From positions 306,758 through 370,757 of the forward strand of contig NZ_QAYE01000003.1 of assembly GCF_003053745.1 (NCBI RefSeq): DNA of 64,000 bases, written 5' to 3'. The notes under the pieces are model-generated. The model searched no databases, was not told the origin of the DNA, and worked only from the letters and a program-made list of their open reading frames with translations. Made by a program: the position numbers and the translations under genes. The DNA comes from Sphingomonas faeni (GTDB lineage: Bacteria > Pseudomonadota > Alphaproteobacteria > Sphingomonadales > Sphingomonadaceae). Shown one piece after another: positions 26,384-36,649 of this stretch; within the stretch, counting starts at the first letter, position 1; each line of letters starts with the position of its first letter.

Positions 26384-28456
26384 TCACGGCTGGCGGTCCC
26401 TTGAATCATCTTCGGCGACCGTAGCGCCCGGTGCCGTCAGCGCTTCCTGCGTGGCGTTGGCCATGTCGGTGGCGTTCTCGACCGCGGGGGCGTCGCTGGG
26501 CACGATCGCGTCGGTCTTGGTGGCGATCGCGGCGGGCGGCGCGGACTGCGCCTTGCGGTACGTCTCCGCGGTCGCCGCCATGCGCGTGCGGATGTCGCCG
26601 CCCCAGGTCGGTTCGACTTCGGCGAGCGACTTCAGCGCACGCTCGCGGTCGAGCATGTAGGTCATGATGTCGCGGCCGATCATCGGCGTGTCGAGATTGC
26701 GCACGGTATGACCGTTATGCTCGAGCACGACTGCGAGTGCGTACCGCGGATTATCGGCGGGCGCGAAACCGATGAAGAGCGCATGATCGCGCATCTTGAA
26801 CGGCAGCTGCCCGTTCTTGAGCACGCCGGAGCGTCGCTCCGCCATCGTAATGCGGCGGACCTGCGCGGTGCCGGTCTTGCCCGCGATCGCGACGCCGGGG
26901 ATCAGCAGTTTCGCCGCACCGCCGGTGCCGCCCTGGTTGATCACGCCGAACATCGCGTCGCGAACACGCGCGAGATGCTCCGAATCGATCGCGAGGGCAG
27001 GGGAGTCGCGGTGGACTTGGGCGGCCAGGATGCTCGGCTGCAACGCGCGCCCCGAGGCGAGCCGCGCCGCCATCACCGCGAGCTGCAACGGGTTGGCGAG
27101 CACATACCCCTGGCCGATCGACGCGTTCAGCGAGTCCGCGACGGTCCAGTCGTGCTTGTATTTCTTCAGCTTCCACGCCGGATCGGGCACTGTGCCATAA
27201 CGCTGCGTCGAGAAGGGCAGGTCGAACTTCTGGCCCATCCCCAGCGTCCGCGCGATCGGCGCGATCGCGTTGTAGCCGACCCGCCGCGCCATTTCGTAGA
27301 AATAGATGTCGCAGCTCTGCATGATCGCGTTCTTAAGATCGAGCGGACCGTGGCCGCTTTTCTTGTGGCAATGGAACACGCTGGTCCCGAGCCGCATCGC
27401 GCCCGAACAATTGACGCGGGTCAGCGGATCGACGCCGGCGTTCATCAGCGCGAGGCCGTTCATCGGCTTGACGGTCGAGCCCGGCGGGTACAGCCCCTGC
27501 GTGACCTTGTTCATCAGCGGCACGTGATCGTCGTCGCTCAGCATCTGCCATTCGAGATGGCTGATCCCATCCGAAAAGCTGTTCGGATCATAGGCCGGCA
27601 TCGACACCATCGCCAGCATCTCGCCGGTACGGGTGTCGAGCACGACGACCGACCCGGAGTTGGTGCCGAGCCGCCGTGCCGCGTATTCCTGCAGCCCGAC
27701 GTCGATCGTCAGCCGCGCTGTCTTGCCGGGGACGTCGGGCTTGGTGGCGAGTTCGGCGACGAGCTTGCCGCGCGCGGTGACCTCGACGCGCTTGGCACCG
27801 GCGACGCCGCGGAGCTCGGCCTCGAGCATCTTCTCGAGCCCGTCCTTGCCAAGCTTGAAGCCGGGCGTGACGAGCAGCGGATCGTGCGTCTTCTTGTATT
27901 GTTCGGCGTTGGGCACGCCGACATAGCCGGTCAGGTGCGCAACCGCGGCGCCCGCCGGATAGCTGCGCGCGAACCCGCGGGTGGGCGCGACGCCCGGCAG
28001 TTCGGGCAGTCGGACGCTGACCGCCGCGAACCGCTCCCAATCGAGATTCTCCGCGACCTGGACCGGCTGGAACCCGGCGGCGTGTTCGAGATCGATCGCG
28101 ATCCGCTCGACTTCCTCAGGCGGTAGCTGGAGGATGCGGCCGAGCAGCGGCAGCACGCGCTCCTTGTCGCGGAGGCGATCGGGGATGATGTCGACGCGGA
28201 AATCGGTGCGGTTGTTGGCAATCGGCACGCCGTGGCGGTCGACGATCCAGCCCCGGCGCGGCGGCAACAGCGTCATGTTGACGCGGTTGCTCTCCGACAT
28301 TTGCGTGTAGCGTTCGTTCTGCGCGATCGACAGCCACGCCATCCGCCCGGCGAGCAGCAGCCCCACGCCGCCTTGCGCCGCGCCCAGCATCCACGCGCGC
28401 CGCGAGAAGCTGTACGCCTGCGACATCTCGGTAACGATGCGCGGTGTATTCCTCAC
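26384..28456 (-). CDS. mrdA: Penicillin-binding protein 2 (elongasome transpeptidase)
   Basis: 690-residue class B PBP that cross-links peptidoglycan in the elongasome. After a short cytoplasmic N-terminus a membrane anchor (about residues 22-40) is followed by the PBP dimer domain and the transpeptidase domain: the S-x2-K site in PPGSTVKPMNG, the SxD form in MQSCDIYFYE, and the GKTGTAQV box. I take the GTG at 28456, whose GTGA overlaps the mreD stop and implies coupling; an ATG at 28426 ten codons later is an alternative. An Ala/Thr-rich tail of about 70 residues ends the protein (PSDAPAVENATDMANATQEA). Confidence 0.95.
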   Translation of the reverse strand: MRNTPRIVTEMSQAYSFSRRAWMLGAAQGGVGLLLAGRMAWLSIAQNERYTQMSESNRVNMTLLPPRRGWIVDRHGVPIANNRTDFRVDIIPDRLRDKERVLPLLGRILQLPPEEVERIAIDLEHAAGFQPVQVAENLDWERFAAVSVRLPELPGVAPTRGFARSYPAGAAVAHLTGYVGVPNAEQYKKTHDPLLVTPGFKLGKDGLEKMLEAELRGVAGAKRVEVTARGKLVAELATKPDVPGKTARLTIDVGLQEYAARRLGTNSGSVVVLDTRTGEMLAMVSMPAYDPNSFSDGISHLEWQMLSDDDHVPLMNKVTQGLYPPGSTVKPMNGLALMNAGVDPLTRVNCSGAMRLGTSVFHCHKKSGHGPLDLKNAIMQSCDIYFYEMARRVGYNAIAPIARTLGMGQKFDLPFSTQRYGTVPDPAWKLKKYKHDWTVADSLNASIGQGYVLANPLQLAVMAARLASGRALQPSILAAQVHRDSPALAIDSEHLARVRDAMFGVINQGGTGGAAKLLIPGVAIAGKTGTAQVRRITMAERRSGVLKNGQLPFKMRDHALFIGFAPADNPRYALAVVLEHNGHTVRNLDTPMIGRDIMTYMLDRERALKSLAEVEPTWGGDIRTRMAATAETYRKAQSAPPAAIATKTDAIVPSDAPAVENATDMANATQEALTAPGATVAEDDSRDRQP

Positions 28457-28983
28457 TCGGCACCGCGCTTGTTCTGGATCGCCGCGACGATGCGGGCTGC
28501 CAGCGGGAACATCAGGATCGTGACCGCGATCTGCGCGATCAGGATTGTGTCGACATGCGCGCCGACCGGCACCGCGATGAAGCGCCCGACCAGGATGCAC
28601 GCGGCAATCAGCCCGCCGGCGATCAGCCAGTCCTGCCAATAGTCGCGGAAGGCCAAGCGTTGTTCGATCATGTCGATCGCGACGAACGCGAGCGACCACA
28701 TCAGCACGGCGCTGCCAAGCGGCTGGCCACTGACGAGGTCGTCGAAGAAACCAAGCGGCGCGGCGGCCCAGGGCTTGAACGCGAACCGCGCGAGCAGCCG
28801 CCATGCGAGCAGCATGACGAACCCGAACGGCGGCAGCAGCGGGATCGTCGCGACCACCGGGATGATCGTGATCAGCGATCCCGCCATGACGGTCGCCCAA
28901 GGGATCGCACGCGACCGGCCTGCCGGGATCTTGGTCTCGAACGGCTTGTAGTCGACGCTATCGACGACGCGAGCGCGACTCAT
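28453..28983 (-). CDS. mreD: Rod-shape determining membrane protein MreD
   Basis: 176 residues with about five membrane helices, including MAGSLITIIPVVATIPLLPP and SAVLMWSLAFVAIDMIEQRL. MreD links MreC and the PBP2-RodA pair in the inner membrane; sequence conservation in the family is low, and the call rests mainly on hydrophobic pattern and position between mreC and mrdA. It overlaps mreC by four bases and mrdA by four bases. Confidence 0.9.
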   Translation of the reverse strand: MSRARVVDSVDYKPFETKIPAGRSRAIPWATVMAGSLITIIPVVATIPLLPPFGFVMLLAWRLLARFAFKPWAAAPLGFFDDLVSGQPLGSAVLMWSLAFVAIDMIEQRLAFRDYWQDWLIAGGLIAACILVGRFIAVPVGAHVDTILIAQIAVTILMFPLAARIVAAIQNKRGAE

Positions 28984-29852
28984 TGCTCGGTCACCGGGCG
29001 AGGGGGCGGGACCGGCATGAACATCCGCTCGACCAGCGCGAAGTCGAGCGCGTCGGGATCGGCGAACGCGCGCGCCATCACCGAGTCCGAGCCCGCCTTG
29101 GTGACGCGCGCAACAGGCACGCCGGGCGCGTAGATCCCGCCGGTGCCGGTCGTCACGAACAGGTCGCCCGCGTTGAAGCGCACGTTGGTGGCGTTGACCG
29201 AGCGGATGTCGATCATCCCGTCGCCGCGCCCCGCCGCGATCGCCGGCATCCCGTCGCGCGTGCGGCGGACGGGCACGATGCTGTCCCCGTCGCTCAGCAG
29301 CAGCACGCGCGCCGCGTTGGGGCCGGTCTCGACCACGCGCCCGATCAGCCCGTCGGGGCCGCGCACCGGCATGCCGGGGAGCACGCCGTTCCAGCGCCCC
29401 GCGTTGAGCAACGCATAGCGCCGCCCGCTCGACGCGCTCGAACTCACCAGCCGCGCGGTCACGACCGGCACAGTCGAGCGTTCGCGGATCGCGAGCAGGC
29501 TGCGCAGCCGGCGATTGTCATACGCGATCGTCCGCGCGCGCATCAGCAGCGCCCGCGTCCGCTCGCGATCGGCGCGCAACGCGACGTTCTCCTGCTTCAC
29601 GAAGAAGTAATTGCCGATCGCATCGGGAATCCCCGAGATCGACGATCCAACAGTGGCGAGTCCCGTCGACACCGGCGTCGTCACGCCCGCCACGCCCATC
29701 CGCAGTGCGGAAAACGCCGGCGGATTGAACGTCGACGCGACAAGCAGCACCAGGCCCACCACCGCACCGGCGACGGCGAGCACATAGCCCATGAACACAC
29801 CATATTGCCGACGCCGGGAAAACCCCGTGCGCCGGTCGCGGGCTGGCGCCAT
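28980..29852 (-). CDS. mreC: Rod-shape determining protein MreC
   Basis: 290 residues. A basic cytoplasmic start (MAPARDRRTGFSRRRQ), one membrane helix (YVLAVAGAVVGLVLLVAST), a coiled coil around residues 85-120 (VKQENVALRADRERTRALLM), and the periplasmic beta-barrel domain with RRYALLNAGRWNGVLPGMPV, GLIGRVVETGPNAARVLLL and GDLFVTTGTGGIYAPGVPVA. MreC forms the periplasmic scaffold that activates PBP2. ATGA overlap with mreD. Confidence 0.96.
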   Translation of the reverse strand: MAPARDRRTGFSRRRQYGVFMGYVLAVAGAVVGLVLLVASTFNPPAFSALRMGVAGVTTPVSTGLATVGSSISGIPDAIGNYFFVKQENVALRADRERTRALLMRARTIAYDNRRLRSLLAIRERSTVPVVTARLVSSSASSGRRYALLNAGRWNGVLPGMPVRGPDGLIGRVVETGPNAARVLLLSDGDSIVPVRRTRDGMPAIAAGRGDGMIDIRSVNATNVRFNAGDLFVTTGTGGIYAPGVPVARVTKAGSDSVMARAFADPDALDFALVERMFMPVPPPRPVTEQ

Positions 29853-29958
29853 GCGCCTGTCCCCCTGTCTCGGGCGCCGCCAAAGCGCAGGGGGACCTAC
29901 CCCCGCGACTCGGACGACGCGATTTCGTGTCCGCGTGTCTTAAAGCAAAAACAAACCC

Positions 29959-31002
<1,044 letters not shown>

Positions 31003-31143
31003 TCAATCAGGGTCCCGTAATCCTTGGCCGCCGGACGGGCAGCCCATCGCACAAAAATCTCGCGTGGCCCGCCGGTGTTTAACTCACCGGGTGCTTGCGT
31101 TTGCGGGTCGCGGGATGCCGTCGCTTGGTCTAGACGCAAACCC

Positions 31144-32949
31144 ATGTCAATACGGCGTCTCCCCGAGCATCTGGTCAATCGCATCGCCGCCGGTGAAGTG
31201 GTGGAAAGACCCGCCAGCGCGTTGAAGGAGTTAGTCGAAAACGCCATCGACGCAGGGGCAGGACGCATCGCGATTCTCCTCGTGGAAGGCGGGACTTCGC
31301 GGATCGAAGTCGCGGATGACGGCTGCGGCATGACCCCCGCGGACATGGCCTTGGCACTCGAACGCCACGCGACCTCCAAGCTGCCCGACGAGTTTATCGA
31401 ATCGGTCGTGACGCTCGGTTTTCGCGGCGAGGCGTTGCCCTCGATCGCGAGCGTCGCAAGGCTGACGATCGAAAGCCGGATTCGCGGCGCCGAAGGCTGG
31501 GCACGTACCGTCGACAATGGCCGGGTGGAGCGCGAAGGCCCCGCCGCACTCCCGCCCGGCACGCGCGTCGTGGTCGAGGACCTGTTCGCCCGCGTCCCCG
31601 CCCGCCGCAAGTTCCTCCGCTCCCCCCGCGCCGAATACGCCGCCTGCCTCGACGTCGTCCGCCGGCTCGCGATGGCACGGCCCGACATCGGCTTCACCCT
31701 GGAGCATGACGGCCGCCGCGCGCTGTCGGCGATGCAGGTCGAGGACCGGCCGGGCAGGGTGGCGACGCTCACCGACCGCGCGCTCGCCGACAATTCGGTC
31801 GCGATCGATCTCGAACGCGACGGCGTGGTATTAGGCGGCGTCGCAAGCCTGCCGACCTACAATCGCGGCATCGCCGACCACCAGTATCTCTTCGTCAACG
31901 GCCGCCCGGTAAAGGACCGCCTCCTGATGGGCGCGATCCGCGGCGCCTATGCCGAGATGCTCCCGCGCGACCGCCACGCCGTCGTCGCGCTGTTCCTCGA
32001 CATCCCGACCGACCAGGTCGACGTCAACGTCCACCCCGCCAAGACCGAAGTCCGCTTCCGCGACCCCGCGATGGTCCGCGGCTTGATCGTCTCCGGCCTC
32101 CGTCGCGCCCTCGATGCCGCCGGCCACAGAAGCCAACGCGCCAGCGAGTCCGCCCTCTCGATGTGGCAACCGGAAAACATCTCCTCTCCCCTCAGGGGAG
32201 AGGAAGGGGCCCGTCCGCAAAGCGAATGGGAAGGTGAGGGCACGCCCCAAAGGCTCCCGCTGGAAAATCGAAGCTACAGCACCGTAAACGAAGCCCGCCC
32301 CACCTTCTTCGCCGCACCCCCGCAGGCAAGAGCCGAACCGGCCTGGTCACTCCCGCCCCAAACCGCCGCCTTCCCAATGGGCGTAGCCAGAGGCCAGGTC
32401 GCAAAAACCTACATAGTCGCCGAAGCCGAAGACGGCCTCGTCCTAGTCGACCAGCACGCCGCCCACGAACGCCTCGTCCTCGAACGCATGCGCGCAGCCC
32501 TGATCGGCGGCACCATAGCGAGCCAGGCCCTCCTGATCCCCGAAGTCGTGGAACTCGACGAATCCGCCTGCGACCGCCTCGAGTCCCGTGCCGAAGAACT
32601 CTCCGAATTCGGCCTAGACCTCGAACGCTTCGGCCCCCACGCCATGCTGGTCCGCGCCACACCCGCACTCCTCGGCCAAAGCGATGCCAAAGGCCTCGTC
32701 ACCGACCTCGCCGACGAACTCGCCGCCTTCGATGAAGCGCTCTCGCTAAAAGAGCGCCTAGACGCAGTAGCCGGCACGATGGCCTGCCACGGCTCCGTCC
32801 GCGCCGGCCGCATCTTGTCGGTCCCCGAAATGAACGCGCTCCTCCGCGAAATGGAAGTCACCCCCCACTCAGGCCAATGCAATCACGGCCGCCCCACCTG
32901 GGTGAAGCTCGCGCACGGCGATATTGAGAAGCTGTTCGGGCGGAAGTGA
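31144..32949 (+). CDS. mutL: DNA mismatch repair protein MutL (endonuclease-type)
   Basis: 601 residues. The GHKL ATPase half shows ELVENAIDAGAGRI, DDGCGM and LGFRGEALPSIASVA. The C-terminal half carries the metal-dependent endonuclease motif DQHAAHERLVLE (D436) plus ACHGSVRAG and QCNHGRPTW, as expected in bacteria lacking MutH. The start at 31144 gives the family N-terminus MSIRRLPEHLVNRIAAGEVV. In the flexible linker, codons at 32182-32241 are formed by an in-frame palindromic repeat. Synonymous codon use changes strongly after about 32,280, with many more A- and C-ending rare-looking codons than before. Confidence 0.96.
   Translation: MSIRRLPEHLVNRIAAGEVVERPASALKELVENAIDAGAGRIAILLVEGGTSRIEVADDGCGMTPADMALALERHATSKLPDEFIESVVTLGFRGEALPSIASVARLTIESRIRGAEGWARTVDNGRVEREGPAALPPGTRVVVEDLFARVPARRKFLRSPRAEYAACLDVVRRLAMARPDIGFTLEHDGRRALSAMQVEDRPGRVATLTDRALADNSVAIDLERDGVVLGGVASLPTYNRGIADHQYLFVNGRPVKDRLLMGAIRGAYAEMLPRDRHAVVALFLDIPTDQVDVNVHPAKTEVRFRDPAMVRGLIVSGLRRALDAAGHRSQRASESALSMWQPENISSPLRGEEGARPQSEWEGEGTPQRLPLENRSYSTVNEARPTFFAAPPQARAEPAWSLPPQTAAFPMGVARGQVAKTYIVAEAEDGLVLVDQHAAHERLVLERMRAALIGGTIASQALLIPEVVELDESACDRLESRAEELSEFGLDLERFGPHAMLVRATPALLGQSDAKGLVTDLADELAAFDEALSLKERLDAVAGTMACHGSVRAGRILSVPEMNALLREMEVTPHSGQCNHGRPTWVKLAHGDIEKLFGRK
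32182..32241. repeat. Palindromic repeat element embedded in the mutL reading frame
   Basis: A near-perfect hairpin CCTCTCCCCT/AGGGGAGAGG is followed by a GC-rich tail (GGGCCCGTCCGCAAAGCGAA, then GGGAAGGTGAGGG). This is the look of the dispersed intergenic repeats of sphingomonads, yet it is translated here as SSPLRGEEGARPQSEWEGEG within the linker between the two MutL domains, keeping the frame. Confidence 0.7.
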
Positions 32950-33077
32950 GGACCTTTCGAAGAGCCGTAAGATTATTAATCATCCCGAGAGCCAAAGCAT
33001 ATCTAGGGGCGTTGCGTGCCCGTCGGCGATTCAGTACGTTACCTTTAATTTCGTAAACGTCTGGCATGGAGAGTGCG

Positions 33078-33338
33078 ATGCGGAACGCGGGGCTTATTTT
33101 GATCGGTCTGCTAGTCACCGGTGCGGCGGATGCACAATCACAGGTAGATACTGGTCGAATATCGCAAATCGACATGGGGCGCATCTACGAAGGTAGAAAC
33201 TCCGAATTCATTAGAACGTCGGTTGAGCCGACCACGTGTCTCATTCGAAAATCCACGAAGAAGCGTGAGTGTCGAACACGCGATCAGTGGAAACGTCTGG
33301 CGCAGCGGATGTCGGTCAGCAAAACTTCAAATCCCTAG
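33078..33338 (+). CDS. Hypothetical small secreted protein
   Basis: 86 residues with a clear signal peptide (MRNAGLILIGLLVTGAADA, cut before QSQVDT). The mature part is basic and contains two cysteines (TTCLIRKSTKKRECRTRDQW) that could form a disulfide. GGAGAG lies just before the ATG at 33078; a second ATG at 33066 is less likely. I do not recognise the family. It stands between mutL and another small gene. The DNA before it (32,960-33,060) is AT-richer than its surroundings. Confidence 0.65.
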   Translation: MRNAGLILIGLLVTGAADAQSQVDTGRISQIDMGRIYEGRNSEFIRTSVEPTTCLIRKSTKKRECRTRDQWKRLAQRMSVSKTSNP

Positions 33339-33428
33339 CATTCACGACTGTTTCCGGCGGTTGCGCAGAACCGCTCCTGGTGCGCGCATAGGCTGGTGCC
33401 TTGGGCCTGTTCGGGGCATGAGCTTCCC

Positions 33429-33674
33429 ATGGACGCACTCTCCCTATTCGGCCTAGCCGCGGTCTCCTTCACTCTGCTATGCTACGCCAAGGAAGCCGGC
33501 TCGCACTGGTGGACACTCGGCTTTGCGTTCGGCTGCGTGCTCGGCTCGATCTACGGCTTCCTCCAGGGTGCGTGGCCGTTCGGGGTGGTCGAGCTGATCT
33601 GGACGGTCGTCTCGTTCCGCCGGTGGCTGAAGATGCGCCACGCTGCGCCGCCCGCCGCGGAACCGCTCGCTTGA
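33429..33674 (+). CDS. Hypothetical small membrane protein
   Basis: 81 residues, mostly two membrane helices: LFGLAAVSFTLLCYAKEAG and TLGFAFGCVLGSIYGFLQGA, followed by GVVELIWTVVSFRRWLKMRH, a pattern found in small YrhK/CBU-like inner-membrane proteins of proteobacteria. The W-x-V-V-S-x-R-R-W ending is notable. The ATG at 33429 has GGGGCATGAG upstream. Function unknown; a housekeeping position between mutL and the ribosomal operon and high GC suggest a resident gene. Confidence 0.65.
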   Translation: MDALSLFGLAAVSFTLLCYAKEAGSHWWTLGFAFGCVLGSIYGFLQGAWPFGVVELIWTVVSFRRWLKMRHAAPPAAEPLA

Positions 33675-33828
33675 CACTGCGTTAGCGCGCGCTTATTCGA
33701 ACTCTCCCCGACACGACGGTTCCGGCGGCGCTTGTTTGCGTTCGTCGCTATCGTGCGTTTCGGTTCATCGCTAAGAGATGAGGTCTGTGCAGCCATGCCG
33801 GACCTCGTGGAGCAGGAGAACCAAGTTC

Positions 33829-34197
33829 ATGGCACGTATCGCGGGTGTTAATATCCCGACCAACAAGCGCGTGGTGATCGCGCTGACCTATATTCACGGC
33901 ATCGGTTCGACCAAGGCCAAGGAAATCGTCGCGAAGCTCGGCATCGCCGATACCGCACGCGTCCAGGACCTGACCGACCAGGAAGTCCTGCACATCCGCG
34001 AGACGATCGACGCCGATCACACCGTCGAGGGCGATCTGCGCCGCCAGACCTCGATGAACATCAAGCGCCTGATGGATCTCGCCTGCTATCGCGGCCTGCG
34101 TCATCGCAAGGGCCTCCCGGTCCGCGGCCAGCGCACGCATACCAATGCGCGCACCCGCAAGGGCAAGGCCAAGCCGATCGCCGGCAAGAAGAAGTAA
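33829..34197 (+). CDS. rpsM: 30S ribosomal protein S13
   Basis: 122 residues. Family start [20 protein letters not shown], helix-two-turns-helix core [16 protein letters not shown], and the C-terminal basic tail with [20 protein letters not shown] that contacts P-site tRNA. AGCAGGAGAA precedes the ATG. First gene of the alpha operon fragment rpsM-rpsK-rpoA-rplQ. Confidence 0.99.
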   Translation: MARIAGVNIPTNKRVVIALTYIHGIGSTKAKEIVAKLGIADTARVQDLTDQEVLHIRETIDADHTVEGDLRRQTSMNIKRLMDLACYRGLRHRKGLPVRGQRTHTNARTRKGKAKPIAGKKK

Positions 34198-34281
34198 TCC
34201 ACTTTTTCAATGGATTACTCCGCCGGCGCTGGTCCCAACGGGCCGCCCGGCGTCACGCAGATACAGGTCAGGAAATACACC

Positions 34282-34671
34282 ATGGCACGCGAACCTCAGC
34301 GCATTAAGCGGCGCGAGCGCAAGAACATCACCTCTGGCGTCGCTCACGTGAATGCCAGCTTCAACAACACCATGATCACGATCACCGATGCCCAGGGTAA
34401 CGCGATCTCGTGGTCGTCGGCCGGCGCAATGGGCTTCAAGGGCTCGCGCAAGTCGACTCCGTACGCGGCCCAGGTCGCAGCGGAAGACGCCGGCAAGAAG
34501 GCCGCCGAGCACGGCGTCCGCACGATCGAAGTCGAGGTCAAGGGCCCCGGCTCGGGTCGCGAATCGGCACTGCGCGCGCTTCAGGCAGTCGGTTTCCAGA
34601 TCACGTCGATCCGCGACGTGACCTCGATCCCGCATAACGGCGTGCGCCCTTCGAAGCGTCGTCGCGTCTGA
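34282..34671 (+). CDS. rpsK: 30S ribosomal protein S11
   Basis: 129 residues. Typical [40 protein letters not shown], and the C-terminal signature [20 protein letters not shown]. Platform protein of the 30S subunit. GTCAGGAAAT precedes the ATG. As in other alphaproteobacteria rpsD is not between rpsK and rpoA. Confidence 0.99.
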   Translation: MAREPQRIKRRERKNITSGVAHVNASFNNTMITITDAQGNAISWSSAGAMGFKGSRKSTPYAAQVAAEDAGKKAAEHGVRTIEVEVKGPGSGRESALRALQAVGFQITSIRDVTSIPHNGVRPSKRRRV

Positions 34672-34768
34672 TTCTCCGCCTCCCGTGCGCGGTTGATCGC
34701 GCCGCACGGGTGTATTTTATTGGTCGGCGGACACACCCGTTCGCCGGCCCCCAAATTAGGGGAAGCAT

Positions 34769-35839
34769 GTGTCTGTCAACGCAAAGAACTGGCAGGAACT
34801 CAAGAAGCCCAGCGGCCTGGAGAAAAAGGCCGGTGGCGACACCAAGCGCAAGGCGACCTTCATCGCCGAGCCGCTCGAGCGTGGCTTCGGCCTGACGCTC
34901 GGCAACGCGCTGCGTCGCGTGTTGCTCTCGTCGCTGCAGGGCGCGGCCGTCACCTCGATCAAGATCGAGAACGTGCTGCATGAGTTCTCGTCTCTGGCCG
35001 GCGTCCGCGAGGACGTGACCGACATCGTCCTCAACGTGAAGCAGATCGCGATCCGCATGCAGGGCGAGGGGCCCAAGCGCCTCCAGCTCTCGGCAACGGG
35101 TCCGGGTGAAGTCAAGGCCGGCGACATCGCCGTCTCGGGCGACATCGAGATCATGAACAAGGATCTCGTGATCTGCCACCTCGATGAGGGTGCGACGCTC
35201 AACATGGAGCTGACCGCCGACATCGGTAAGGGTTACGTGCCCGCGACCGCAAACCGCCCGGCCGATGCGCCGATCGGTCTGATCCCGGTCGATGCGCTCT
35301 ACTCGCCGGTACGTCAGGTTTCGTACAAGGTCGACCCGACCCGCGTCGGTCAGGACCTGGATTACGACAAGCTGACGCTGACGATCGAAACCGACGGCAC
35401 GATCACCCCGGAAGACGCAGTCGGCTATGCCGGTCGCATCCTCCAGGACCAGCTCGCGCTGTTCGTCCACTTCGACGATTCGTCGGTGACGCGTTCGTCG
35501 GCCCCGATCGGCCAGGCAGCACCTGCTGCCGGTGGTGCGGAGCCAGCAGGCGACACCCAGCAGATCAACCGTTACCTTCTCAAGAAAGTCGACGAGTTGG
35601 AACTGTCGGTGCGCTCGGCGAACTGCCTCAAGAACGACAACATCATCTACATCGGCGATCTGGTCGGCAAGACCGAAGCCGAGATGCTGCGTACGCCTAA
35701 CTTCGGCCGCAAGTCCTTGAACGAGATCAAGGAAGTGCTGTCGTCGATGGGTCTTCGCCTGGGCATGGAAATCCCCGGCTGGCCACCTGAGAACATCGAA
35801 GAGATGGCCAAGAAGCTCGAGCAAGAGATTATGGGATAA
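34769..35839 (+). CDS. rpoA: DNA-directed RNA polymerase alpha subunit
   Basis: 356 residues with a GTG start (family N-terminus [20 protein letters not shown]); an ATG two bases upstream is out of frame. The N-terminal dimerisation domain has [20 protein letters not shown] and [20 protein letters not shown]; a Pro/Ala/Gly linker (about 250-270) leads to the C-terminal DNA- and activator-binding domain with [20 protein letters not shown] and [21 protein letters not shown] upstream. Followed by a terminator hairpin and a palindromic repeat before rplQ. Confidence 0.99.
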   Translation: MSVNAKNWQELKKPSGLEKKAGGDTKRKATFIAEPLERGFGLTLGNALRRVLLSSLQGAAVTSIKIENVLHEFSSLAGVREDVTDIVLNVKQIAIRMQGEGPKRLQLSATGPGEVKAGDIAVSGDIEIMNKDLVICHLDEGATLNMELTADIGKGYVPATANRPADAPIGLIPVDALYSPVRQVSYKVDPTRVGQDLDYDKLTLTIETDGTITPEDAVGYAGRILQDQLALFVHFDDSSVTRSSAPIGQAAPAAGGAEPAGDTQQINRYLLKKVDELELSVRSANCLKNDNIIYIGDLVGKTEAEMLRTPNFGRKSLNEIKEVLSSMGLRLGMEIPGWPPENIEEMAKKLEQEIMG

Positions 35840-35846
35840 GTGGTTC

Positions 35847-35868
35847 GGGGCCGAGTAAGATCGGCCCT
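35847..35868 (+). terminator. Hairpin after rpoA
   Basis: GGGCCGA/TCGGCCC, a 7-bp stem with a 6-base loop, begins nine bases after the rpoA stop and is followed by the T-containing TGACCTCTTGTTC. It may attenuate rather than end transcription, since rplQ follows on the same strand. Confidence 0.5.
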
Positions 35869-35879
35869 GACCTCTTGTT

Positions 35880-35927
35880 CACCCGCGAAGGCGGGTGCCC
35901 AGACTGGATCCCCGCCTTTGCGGGGAG
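35880..35927. repeat. Palindromic intergenic repeat between rpoA and rplQ
   Basis: Two short hairpins, CCCGC-GAAG-GCGGG and CCCCGC-CTTT-GCGGGG, face each other around TGCCCAGACTGGAT so that the whole unit is itself a palindrome. This is a common dispersed repeat form in alphaproteobacterial genomes (Ile-Pro-Ala-rich when translated). Confidence 0.75.
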
Positions 35928-36067
35928 ACAATGGAGGGAAAGGCTGAGGGAGCGTCGTTGGCGTAACCTTAGTGTGACCTTTGGACTACGGCGATTGGCA
36001 GTGGCCGCAACACTGCCTGCTCCCGGGTACCTCATACGGCCCCTGAACGAACGAAAAGGTATTAAAC

Positions 36068-36490
36068 ATGCGCCATCGCGTAGGCGGCCGTAAGCTTCAG
36101 CGGACCTCGGCCCACCGTCTTGCCCTGTTCCGCAACATGAGCGCCGCGCTCATCAAGCACGAGCAGATCACCACCACCGTCGCCAAGGCGAAGGAACTGC
36201 GTCCCTACGTCGAGAAGCTGATCACGCTCGCGAAGAAGGGTGGCCTGTCCAACCGTCGTCTCGCGCACGGCAAGCTGCTCGACGATGCGCAGCTGATCAA
36301 GTTGTTCGACACGCTCGCGACCCGTTATGCGGATCGCAACGGCGGCTACACCCGCGTCATCAAGGCCGGCATCCGCATGTCGGACGCCTCGCCGATGGCC
36401 GTCATCGAGTTCGTCGACCGCGACGTCTCGGCGAAGGGCCAGGATTCGGGTCCGGTGATGTCCGACGCTGAGTACGACGACGCAGCGTAA
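36068..36490 (+). CDS. rplQ: 50S ribosomal protein L17
   Basis: 140 residues. Family start [40 protein letters not shown], and [20 protein letters not shown]; a short acidic tail ends the protein. It lies at the polypeptide exit side of the 50S subunit. Separated from rpoA by 228 bases that hold a terminator-like hairpin and a palindromic repeat, so it may have its own promoter. Confidence 0.99.
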   Translation: MRHRVGGRKLQRTSAHRLALFRNMSAALIKHEQITTTVAKAKELRPYVEKLITLAKKGGLSNRRLAHGKLLDDAQLIKLFDTLATRYADRNGGYTRVIKAGIRMSDASPMAVIEFVDRDVSAKGQDSGPVMSDAEYDDAA

Positions 36491-36492
36491 GA

Positions 36493-36574
36493 CTGTTCTC
36501 CTGCGCACGCAGGAGCCCAGGATCACAAGCGTAATCGTCCGTTACCCTGGCCTCCTGCGTTCGCAGGAGAACAG
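36493..36574. repeat. Large palindromic repeat after rplQ
   Basis: CTGTTCTCCTGCG...CGCAGGAG...CCCAGG on the left is mirrored by CCTGG...CTCCTGCG...CGCAGGAGAACAG on the right. Each arm is itself a hairpin and the two arms are inverted copies. It begins three bases after the rplQ stop codon. Confidence 0.75.
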
Positions 36575-36586
36575 GGAAACCGTAGG

Positions 36587-36618
36587 GGCCGCGTCCAGCA
36601 ATGGGCGCGGCCTCTTTC
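36587..36618 (+). terminator. Intrinsic terminator of the ribosomal operon
   Basis: GGCCGCG/CGCGGCC with a 12-base loop is followed directly by TCTTTCGTT. It lies between the palindromic repeat and guaA and ends transcription from the alpha operon. Confidence 0.65.
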
Positions 36619-36649
36619 GTTACGGGTCCCATCCGGCTATGCGCCCGAC

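Noticed and set aside
28457..28900. N-terminal extension of PBP2
   Set aside because: Lies inside mreD and has no PBP likeness.
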